Assembly: GCA_004764695.1 (NCBI GenBank)
Contig: SMSO01000014.1
Location: 261,148-325,147, forward strand
Reading direction: 5' to 3'
DNA length: 64,000 bases
Origin: Schizochytrium sp. TIO01
Lineage: Eukaryota > Sar > Bigyra > Thraustochytrida > Thraustochytriidae
Made by a program: the position numbers and the translations under genes. The number at the start of each line of letters is the position of its first letter. The first letter of the stretch is position 1. The notes below the pieces were generated by a model. That model saw only the letters and a program-made list of their open reading frames with translations, was not told where the DNA came from and ran no database searches. Below, piece after piece: positions 53,172 through 62,054 of this stretch.

Positions 53172-56100
53172 ATGTCTGACGATCACAGTGAGATGGAGCG
53201 CCGAGCTTCGCAAGAGCTGGAGGCTCGAGGAAGTGGCAAGTCAGATCAAGTGATGCTAAGAAATTCGCGAGGTGACGCAGAAACAAAGGAAGGCAAGGAA
53301 TATGAATCCACTGACGGCGGGGACAACGATGATGGCGAGGGCGGCCACCTTGATGATTTAGAGGAGCCTGAAGAATCCTTGAGGGATAGATTTCTCAAGG
53401 AACAAGAATATACATATGAGGGTCTCTTTAGCACCAAGGCCGATAGACTTGAGCTGATCAATCCCGAGGACCTCGACTTGAGTTATCGCACAAATTCACG
53501 AAAGGAAGAACTCTGCTTGGAGTATGTCAATAACTTTGTACGACAATTCGAGTCACTTTTTCCGGAGCGCAAGAAGTTATTTGTGGCGCCCAAGAATGAA
53601 TGTGGCGTGAGGAAGTTTGTCTGTACTACAATTCGCCCAACGCAGCTCCCCTTTCGTTCTCTGTACAATCTCGCAGCCGCGGGAGACTTTTTTGCGCATT
53701 ACATGCAATACGAGCCTCTGGCGAATCCCATCGCTCCTCCTACTCATCTTCCATCTCCTTCCTACACATTAGGTCAGCAGGTTGGTGATTCTTTTGATCT
53801 TGCCGCTTTGTTGTGCTCATACCTTATTGGCTCAGGATACGACGCCTACTGTGTCTATGGATATGCTTCTCGTGATGTAACTCTCCTCAACCGTACTGAC
53901 GAGGTATGCCCTCTCCTACGTGGTAAGCGATTTGTATCCACAGAGTTTGATGAAATCACCCTTGAAGATCTTCGGCCGCCCCAGGCGCAAGAACCCACAG
54001 AGTCCAAAGAGGCTTCAGAAAACGATCCTTCAACAACCACCGCTGCAGGTGAGAGTACTGGTGAAGTGATAATTGGGGAAGAAAATCCTCAAGGAGGTTT
54101 GTCTGGAGATGTTGATCAAGGTCTTACCACCGACACAGCTGGTTTCGCTGGAGGGGAGGAGTCAAAGCTGGGCGAAAGTGAAACCAACTTGAACATGGAT
54201 GAATCTGAGGTGTCTGCTGAAGGCAAAACTTCGGACGAAGCACTCGGTGAAACTGGGGATGCCAATGGAACGACTGCTGATGAAGAGAAACAAGGTGGCA
54301 TTAATGATGAAGCTGCAGCTGCCACTGACGCCGCGATGAGCACTGATGATGGAGCTGGTGCGGCAGCCACTACTGGAGCTGGTGTGGCAAGCGGAGATGT
54401 CTCTCCAGAACAAGCGAAGTCCGCCAGCATTGTTGTTGAAGATGTCGATCCCTACAAGGTCGAGGCATCTGGACTTCGTAAGTCAAAATATCTCCAGAGA
54501 CTCGAGGACGAGCAGCGTCAAATCCAAGAGGCAAAGGAAGCTTCAGAGGCAGGCAATCAATATAACGAGGAAGAGGAAGAGGAGCGACAATGGCTTGCTA
54601 AGCATCGCAAGATCGACGCCGATCCTATCCAAGGTGAACGCATGCACTGCTGGATTCTCATTCGAGCAGGGAAGCGTCAGATGGACAAAACATTCTTTTT
54701 AGAACCCACTACTGGCAAACTTTACAACCTTTATGGAAGTCCATATTTAGGAGTCGAGGCTGTGTGGAACAACAAGAATTACTGGGTAAATATGCAGACT
54801 GACAACGAGGATGATCCCATGAATATTTCTTATAATTTGGAAATTTCACAACATTGGGAGTACATCTTTGTTGATGGATTGAACCAAAGCAAGAATAGCC
54901 AGTCATCTCCAGAGACGGATGTTGAGGTTGACCTTAACCCAGAAGCTTCACTGGATGCTGAAGAGGAAAAACAAGCAGCGGAGGAATCCAAGGAAGAGAA
55001 AGAGGCCATACTCGATTTGCCACCGTCCTGGGTTGGCAAACTTATCCTCGCACGCGAAGGTTTCCGCCGAAAGTATAACACGACAGGTCAGCGTACTCAA
55101 CTCTTTTTAAAGAGTAAACTTGAATCCTATGCTGAACACCTTCACCCGCATGGCCTTGTACAGCGCCTGGTCTTATTTCGTGACCGTGCGCGCACGATGC
55201 CCCTTGAAGTTCGGGAGTACTTTGCCAATCGACGTGACAAACTTTACTGCAGAACGCGATTTCCGCTTCAGGGTCGTGTAGTAGAGGAATTCGCTGAGGG
55301 CCGTAGTAGCGGCTTGAAGACAATTGATGAGGTAGTTGGCAAGAGCCGAGATGTGCTCTTCTATAAGGGGGCCCGTCTTGATGGTCTGGTGCAGCGATAT
55401 GAACTGATGAATGATAAGATCATTGAGCGCTATGAGAACCGCGACGACCATCTCGAATCTCGCTCCATGCGCCTTGCTCCGCTCCTTGATTCACATGGTA
55501 ATAACGGAATTAGCGGTAGTGTGGGTGGAGGAGAATACAAATCATCTGAGTCAGGCGCTGCTTCTAAGCATATCATGACATTGCCGCGGGCGCACCAGGG
55601 TGGCGATCTATCCATCCTAAAGATGAAAGAAGTATTTTCGCGCAACCTCGACTTTGATGCTGATGAGGATATTTGCAAACGAAGCTTCAACCTTGTTGAT
55701 GGAACAATTAGCGTTATTTTTCACTATGCCAAAGGCCGGATCACTCGAAGTTCAAGAGTATTTTACAAAGATGTCAGTATTCCACCTCGTATTGAATTAG
55801 CGGCTACGTTTGCCAAACCACTTCGCCAACGGGAGGTTGATATAGAACTTCAGACCAACTTGCAGGCTGAAAAGGATTGTTACCAGAGTATTCGTGATGC
55901 AGAGCGCGAGCTGCAAGATGTACTTTCTCTGCGAAAGCGTGAAGAGGCCAATGTTATCCTTGACAAAAGCATCTTCGATACAGCTCGTGAACGTGCCAAA
56001 CAGCAGATCGTCAAGGATACTGAACTAAAGGAAGAGGAGGCCAAGAACCCCTTGCATGTGGATTACCTCACACCGTTCTTGCAAGACATTAAGGACTTTT

Positions 56101-56435
56101 CTAAGATCTCGCGCGCCGAAGCAGAAGCAGCACGAGATGCCTGCCTCAAATCACTTAAAGAGCGTCTCTTGGAGCGCGCAAACATTATCCAGTGCCGTCT
56201 AGACGAAGAAAACGCTCAGCTTGCCAAACGCCAAGCTGCCTTCCAGCGGTCCCGTGACCATGTTGACGGGGCTGACGTTGAATTTGAGCGCTTTTGTTCG
56301 GAGGCCATGTTCCGCATTCAAATTTTGGAACAACGCCTTGCTCGCCATGAAGAATCGGCGCTCTCCGTGTATGCAAATCTTGATCAAAAGTTACGAAGTG
56401 ACCCTCGCCTTGGCATTCTCTTCAAATCAAACTAA
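53172..56435 (+). CDS. Dynein regulatory complex subunit 7 (CCDC135/lobo homologue)
   Basis: An 1087-residue protein from the ATG at 53172. DRC7 is a subunit of the nexin-dynein regulatory complex that links outer-doublet microtubules in motile flagella. Family signatures are clear: NECGVRKFVCTTIRPTQLP (about 141), the transglutaminase-like segment with LLCSYLIGSGYDAYCV (about 215-232), HCWILIRAGKR (about 492), and the helical C-terminus (about 890-1076). In place of the short linker in most relatives, residues about 273-420 are an acidic Gly/Ala/Glu/Thr-rich low-complexity insertion; this accounts for much of the length above that of the human protein. The upstream GTG extension is discounted. 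The gene shows that the organism builds motile flagella. Confidence 0.9.
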   Translation: MSDDHSEMERRASQELEARGSGKSDQVMLRNSRGDAETKEGKEYESTDGGDNDDGEGGHLDDLEEPEESLRDRFLKEQEYTYEGLFSTKADRLELINPEDLDLSYRTNSRKEELCLEYVNNFVRQFESLFPERKKLFVAPKNECGVRKFVCTTIRPTQLPFRSLYNLAAAGDFFAHYMQYEPLANPIAPPTHLPSPSYTLGQQVGDSFDLAALLCSYLIGSGYDAYCVYGYASRDVTLLNRTDEVCPLLRGKRFVSTEFDEITLEDLRPPQAQEPTESKEASENDPSTTTAAGESTGEVIIGEENPQGGLSGDVDQGLTTDTAGFAGGEESKLGESETNLNMDESEVSAEGKTSDEALGETGDANGTTADEEKQGGINDEAAAATDAAMSTDDGAGAAATTGAGVASGDVSPEQAKSASIVVEDVDPYKVEASGLRKSKYLQRLEDEQRQIQEAKEASEAGNQYNEEEEEERQWLAKHRKIDADPIQGERMHCWILIRAGKRQMDKTFFLEPTTGKLYNLYGSPYLGVEAVWNNKNYWVNMQTDNEDDPMNISYNLEISQHWEYIFVDGLNQSKNSQSSPETDVEVDLNPEASLDAEEEKQAAEESKEEKEAILDLPPSWVGKLILAREGFRRKYNTTGQRTQLFLKSKLESYAEHLHPHGLVQRLVLFRDRARTMPLEVREYFANRRDKLYCRTRFPLQGRVVEEFAEGRSSGLKTIDEVVGKSRDVLFYKGARLDGLVQRYELMNDKIIERYENRDDHLESRSMRLAPLLDSHGNNGISGSVGGGEYKSSESGAASKHIMTLPRAHQGGDLSILKMKEVFSRNLDFDADEDICKRSFNLVDGTISVIFHYAKGRITRSSRVFYKDVSIPPRIELAATFAKPLRQREVDIELQTNLQAEKDCYQSIRDAERELQDVLSLRKREEANVILDKSIFDTARERAKQQIVKDTELKEEEAKNPLHVDYLTPFLQDIKDFSKISRAEAEAARDACLKSLKERLLERANIIQCRLDEENAQLAKRQAAFQRSRDHVDGADVEFERFCSEAMFRIQILEQRLARHEESALSVYANLDQKLRSDPRLGILFKSN

Positions 56436-56601
56436 GCACATTTTTCATTTCTGACTGGTTTCTTCTCTTGTACGTCAGACTAACCAGAAACAAGCAAAAC
56501 CAACAACTCCAGCGAAAAATCGGGAGTACATTTTGAGCAAACTCAAAGTAGGTAGGTCCATGAATAATCGTCATTGTCACAACTTTTAATTTTAATTTAT
56601 T

Positions 56602-56624
56602 AAAAAAAAAAAAAAAAAAAAAAA
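56602..56624. repeat. A23 homopolymer
   Basis: Lies 167 bases after the DRC7 stop, preceded by TTTTAATTTAAT. A poly(A) tract in genomic DNA, not a processed tail. Confidence 0.9.
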
Positions 56625-58063
56625 CTGTGAAGAAAAGCTCCTTGTTTGTGTGATCTTTGCTCTAGAGGCATAAAAGACATATCTCACTTCCGAGACAGCA
56701 GTAGCAACAGTCACCCTCTTTATCCGTGTCCATCTGCATTGAACAGATTTCCGTTGGCGTCAAAGCTATCAGCGAACTTTTGAACGCTCTTGAGGCATTG
56801 CTGAGGCTGTACCTTGCATTCCGTCATTTTTTGCAATAAAATCCTTTCCTTAAATCAGAACATATGTGTTCTCACAAGCGATCAAACTACATACTAAGCC
56901 TGCCCTCGCTGCATTGCTGGATCTGTTGCCATTTCAGGTTGTCAAAATGCCGCAAACTGCGCGTTGCAATAATCTCACTGAGTGCATCGCTTTTTCCATT
57001 CTCACGGCGGTCTTTCCCAAACGCCTTCCTGCCTGCCAAATGGTCTACCTTGAACTTTACATTCTACCCCTGAAACAATTCTAGCGGGCTGCCTTCATGT
57101 CGCAGACGCTCTGCAAGAAATGCGTTGGTCTCGATCCACGCGCCGTGTACTGTAGCCATTACTAGAACTGCTGGCTGTGCAGCGGCCACTGGTCTCACCA
57201 GATTGCTCAGCTTCGCTTGTCCACCCCCAGGCAGCTAGCTAGCCAGCCAGCAATTCCTCGCAGCCCCAGTTCATCGAAACCCAGCTAGCACCCTCGCTGC
57301 CGTGGGGGCCTTGTGCAAGTATGTTTGACCAGAGGCCCTTTTAGCACTGGGTGGACTCATGACACTCTCTTTTCATGAAAGCGCCACTTGCTTGCTGTGT
57401 CTCGAGCAAAAACTTTTGTCTCCATACTGGATCTGCGCGATGACGGTCTTAAGCGACCCAGTGCAATTTAGTTCAATTTCTTTTTGCTCTCCATCTTGAA
57501 AATATTATTTAAAAAATCTACATTACTCGATACCATCAGCGTTGGGTCTGCAAGACAATCCATCGTTCCAGCGGCAGTGTGGCCGAAACCTACAGAAGAA
57601 GGATATATGCTCTGCCGCACTCTGTTCTTTGTTTTTTTCGTCGCTGCAGAAGCATGCAGAAGCATGCAGATATTTTGTCTACCTGCGCTGCCTCTGGCAC
57701 AACAATAGGAACAGCTATGCTAGAGCCTCTTTTTCGCCCCGAATACAAATATCTTTCGTTTGGATACTATTACCTATGGTTTCTCCTGTGATACAATCAA
57801 GCGATTGCTCTTATCGATTACCGTGAAATCGCCATGGAACACGAGGATTCCTTTCTTCTCCCAGGCTTTCTTTCTTCTTGGTTTGTTTCATCTCAAGCTA
57901 GCTAGAGAAGCAAAAAATGATTCTGTTTCGAATCCCCAAATCGAGTGGCTCGAGCAAAGCGTTAATTCTGCGAGCAAGCCTGGAGTGGAGGATCGCCTTC
58001 CTGGCAGCTGTCGTGAAGACGTGCCAGGCAGCAGTTTATTTAGTTGAGCCCTCTTTGATGAAC

Positions 58064-58090
58064 ATAGATAGATAGATAGAGAGATAGATA
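58064..58090. repeat. (GATA)n microsatellite
   Basis: About six AGAT units with one GAGA interruption. Confidence 0.85.
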
Positions 58091-59527
58091 CCTGCTGGGC
58101 TTGAGAGGGAGGCGGCCGAAACTGCGCATATTTAGCCTTTCTCTTTCTTTTCTTTTCTTTTTTGGTCTCTTTTTTTCATTCGAGTTAATTTTTTCAGCTT
58201 GAGTCACTTTTACAACTTGAAGGCTTAAAGAAGGAAAGAAGAACACCAACCAAACCTGCCTAACTCTTCCAATCCAACGTGATGCGTATATCATCGGGTG
58301 GTTTCGTGCTCCCCTGCAAATTTGTTCTGACTTGATTCTTCACTACTTTCCGTGAAACGTGACAATCAAGTCGTCGTGGCACGGGTCCAACGTGTGGTTT
58401 TTCAAGCCACACACAGTACCTATTCCTTTCTTGTGAGGACCCGATCTTGCCGCCCAAAAGTAAACAATACGTGTGGGGCACAATAGCTCTGTAGTTATAG
58501 AATAGCTCCGGGAGACATTTTCAATACGATTCTTTCCTTTTCACGACCCTTTGCTTTCATATGAGGTAGTTTCATTGACAGGCAGATCAATGTGTAGCTA
58601 GCTAGCTTATCAGAACTTGGGTGAGAGTGAGCATCTCATAACAAGAACTTTGGTCCCACGCATAGATTAGTAGCTAAAAAGCGTGTTCCCCTCCTCATGA
58701 TTATCAAACAACCCAACAACGTTGCGCTATTTCACCTCGTGATTGCTTATTGTCGCAATGCTCGCCTTCTTTATAACATGTAGATCTCAATTCCTTGAAA
58801 GCTCCAGCGCCAGAGACGCAACGTATGCACTCTTTAGCCGAGGCCTTGAAGTGATGAACTCAAAAGACTATGACAGCAGCGGCACGACTACCATGCTAAA
58901 GCACGATTCACGCACTTGTGCGCTGGCTCATGGCATCGAACCCCAAATACAATCGCAATGAACTTTTGTTCAGAATTAGCTTTTTCTCTAGAGCTTTTAT
59001 CCTTCAGAGACAGTATTTATTTGCTGACATCAGCATCTCTTCCCAAGAAAAAAGAGACTTGAATTCTCAAGATTAAAAAAAGAAAAAAAAAAAGAAAAAA
59101 AAAAAAAAAAGAGAAGGAAACTCGATTAAACATGGGCCAGACAGAATCGCTGTCTCCAGCAAGCGCGTAGACGCAGGCCAAGCAAGAGCTCCGGGGCAGG
59201 AGGCAAACGCGCAGCAGACGCCACGCTCTTTCCGAGCCAGCCACGCCGTCTCCTTCCACCCGAGCAGGGTTCTCGATCGAGCTCTGCCGCTGCGAGTGCC
59301 CGAGCACGTTCTCTCCGTTCTAATCTCGGCGCTCGCATTACCCAACCGCAGTAGGGTAGTAGTCCAAGCGCCTAGTCCTACCCTACAGAATCCACTATCA
59401 ACAGAGAGAGATAAAAACACGGAAAAAGAAGGGCGTTTATGAATAGTAAAAGTAAGTTTTTAGTTTAACCTTGAGCTATAAGTTTTAACTCCAAGGTTCT
59501 GCGCTGGTCTCTTCTGCTGCCGGCGGG

Positions 59528-59571
<44 letters not shown>
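59528..59571. repeat. (CAAG)n microsatellite
   Basis: About ten CAAG units with one GCAGCA interruption. Confidence 0.88.
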
Positions 59572-59573
<2 letters not shown>

Positions 59574-60170
59574 CTGGAGGAGAGGAAACAGCCACAGGCA
59601 CCCGGGAAACCAGCGAGCCTGCTGTGCGACGAGGGACCGGCACCGCTTCGCGAAGGGCGGGCGCGAAGCATGAGTCGTGAAGCCGCAGTACGAAAGCCAA
59701 AGAAAGGGTTCTGCTAAAAAGAACGAAAGTGTGAGAAGGTGTCAGCAGAGAGAAACGATCAACAGAAGAGGAAAGAGCTAAGAGGGAGAAAGAGGGAAGA
59801 ACGAGAGAGGCGCAGAGAGAGGGGGGAGCTGTAGGAGGGGACCAAAGTGGCATGTCCTATGAAGAAGGAGGCAGAGGGGACAGATAGAAGAAAAGGCAAA
59901 TGAAAGACAGGCAGACAGCCAATCAGAAAGACCGAAAAGGAAAGGATCAACTGGCGTGCCGACTAATTGGCGGAGCTGCGCAAGAGCTCGGCACCGACTC
60001 TGGAAATTACGATCGCATCCTCTTGCTACGAGTTTACGCAGCTTCGAACGCGCCCTTCTTCAGGCTCGAGCGGTCTTCACTCAGATATCGCGCAATGGTA
60101 GATGCCTCCTAATGCTAGGACCACTAGCTACTACTCTAGTGGCTCACAGCATTACTTTTAATTTTAATAT

Positions 60171-60212
60171 TAATATATATATATATATATAAATATATAT
60201 ATATTTATTTAT
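60171..60212. repeat. (TA)n / TTTA AT-rich repeat
   Basis: Two TA runs separated by AAA, then TTTA units; self-complementary. Confidence 0.85.
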
Positions 60213-60399
60213 TTTTAAACAAAATAAAAACTTTTCAAAAAACGCATACTAAGTGGAAGACCGCCACGAGCTTACAGGAGCAAAGGAACCCGAACCCGGA
60301 GGGCATCTCGGCGCCTCAAGCTTGAGCCCCGGGATCGCCTGGCGCCCGCCACGGGGCCCTCCCTCTGCCGCCAGACGTCCCGCGCCTGCATATCGATGG

Positions 60400-60400
<1 letters not shown>

Positions 60401-60432
<32 letters not shown>
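60401..60432. repeat. (CCAG)8 microsatellite
   Basis: Eight perfect CCAG units within a GC-rich patch. Confidence 0.92.
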
Positions 60433-60436
<4 letters not shown>

Positions 60437-60505
60437 CATCCGGCTCAGGTCCCAAGCAAATGATACCAGCGAGCCCTTGCTCCGCTGTAACGCCCCTTTG
60501 AGGCG

Positions 60506-60506
<1 letters not shown>

Positions 60507-60540
<34 letters not shown>

Positions 60541-60541
60541 T
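60507..60541. repeat. (CTTT)n microsatellite
   Basis: Eight or nine perfect CTTT units, directly abutting the 17-bp minisatellite. Confidence 0.9.
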
Positions 60542-60626
60542 GTTAAAGTTTCTTCTTTGTTAAAGTTTCTTCTTTGTTAAAGTTTCTTCTTTGTTAAAGT
60601 TTCTTCTTTGTTAAAGTTTCTTCTTT
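60542..60626. repeat. 17-bp minisatellite, five perfect copies
   Basis: GTTAAAGTTTCTTCTTT repeated five times without a mismatch. Confidence 0.95.
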
Positions 60627-60897
60627 GTCCTTTCTCAACTGTGCCAAATACAACTTTAAATAGCGCAAATCGGGATACAGTAGGTTATAGCCACTTTGAA
60701 GTAGGTTATATCTGCATCTGAAGTAGACTTTCCGCCTCGACCCACTGACCGACCGTCCGCCGCCGAACGGGACTTGGGACCCGCGAGCTCCTGAAAGGGC
60801 CGCGCCACCCAGGCGCCTCAAGGCGAGGCCGCAGGCAGGCAGGCAGGCAGGCCGCGAGTGCATCCTTGGCAGGCAAATCCAGGCAGGGCTAGCTCGC

Positions 60898-60945
<48 letters not shown>

Positions 60946-60947
60946 CG
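60898..60947. repeat. (GCAG)n microsatellite
   Basis: About twelve perfect units; a shorter array of the same motif lies at about 60831-60852. Confidence 0.92.
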
Positions 60948-61454
60948 GCCTCGAGGCCCAACTACAGAACTCGAATTGCTCTTCATTGGGGTTTTAGATT
61001 TGTTCAACTTGATTCTTTTTAGTTTAAAAGCTGAAGAAAAGAAAAGAAAAGAAAAAGAAAGCTTTACAGAAAAGGAAGAAAACCAAACAACAGACGCTGA
61101 CACTACCAGTCGCTACTGGCGGCTAGCAGTCTCGTGGTAGTGCTGAGAGGGAAAGATAAAAGAAGGGAACTAAACTAACTAACTCTTCGAAGAACGAATG
61201 ATCGATCTTATGAAGGAAAGGCCAACCAAAGAAAGAGGCTCTCGCGATCGTGACCAAGTCCACGGCTCATCAGGACCGTGGCTCTTGAGCCATGAGGCTC
61301 GCTCGAGTCTCGAGTGCGACAGTGGCTGGACCTTGTCTTCCACAACGACGGGAGATGGAGTCGCTTCAAAGTGGTGCTTAGCTAATCGTGCAAAGGTCTT
61401 CTTCCTTCGAAGGAGTCACGAAGAAAGAGACAATCAAACAAACAACTTTCAGGG

Positions 61455-61491
61455 AAGAAAGAGAGAAAGAAAGAAAGAAAGAAAGAAAGAG
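61455..61491. repeat. (GAAA)n microsatellite
   Basis: About eight GAAA units with a GAGA interruption at the left end. Confidence 0.88.
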
Positions 61492-61571
61492 GTAGCACTA
61501 CCTAGAGCTTCAGGTAGCACTGTTCATAATACTCAAGTCCTACTCACAACAACAGATACCTTAGCTAGCTA

Positions 61572-61636
61572 GGTATCTGTTTATCTGTTTATCTGTTTGT
61601 CTATCTATCTATTTATCTATCTATTTGTCTATCTGT
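61572..61636. repeat. (TATC)/(TGTT)/(TATT) compound microsatellite
   Basis: Mixed tetranucleotides TATCTGTT, CTAT and TTTA in one imperfect run. Confidence 0.85.
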
Positions 61637-62054
61637 AGCTACTTATCTCGTGTTAGTCGGTAAGTAGTGAAGCGAATATAGACTATAGGCAGGCAGACTC
61701 CTTCCTTCTGGGGCGGCTAGGCGTGCCGCGGCGGAGGGCTGCGGAGCGTCTCGCGAGCCCGCGGAGGGCCTGGCTGCCGTATGCGGCGGCCCCGTCGCGA
61801 GCCTTGTACTCCTTCACGCGCACCAACGTCTGCGCGGCTCCCTGCTCGCTCCCCGTGCTGATTGGCCGTCTTGGAATTAGGTCTTTCTTTCTTTCTTTAA
61901 GTGTCTCGTTTCTTCTTCTTTCTTCTTTCTTCTTCTCTTCTCTCTTCTTACGACGACTTTTGACTTTCGAGTTGGCGAAATTTAGTCTTTGGGTGCTCTG
62001 CTTTGAACTCCTGCAAGTCCTGCGCTTGCGGCCCGGGCAAACTGAAGCAACGCC

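Larger units (their letters stand above)
56436..62054. other. 5.6-kb gene-poor, repeat-rich stretch
   Basis: No gene supported. It includes an A23 run, GATA, A/AAAG, CAAG, TA, CCAG, CTTT, GCAG, GAAA and TATC/TATT microsatellites and a 17-bp minisatellite. Frames across GC-rich parts (59150-59350, 60250-60450, 60720-60960) are low-complexity. The last 330 bases before 62055 are probably the promoter and leader of the terminal gene. Confidence 0.5.

Noticed and set aside
57900-57960. Sequence resembling a tRNA B box (TTCGAATCC)
   Set aside because: No matching A box or cloverleaf arms at the required spacing.
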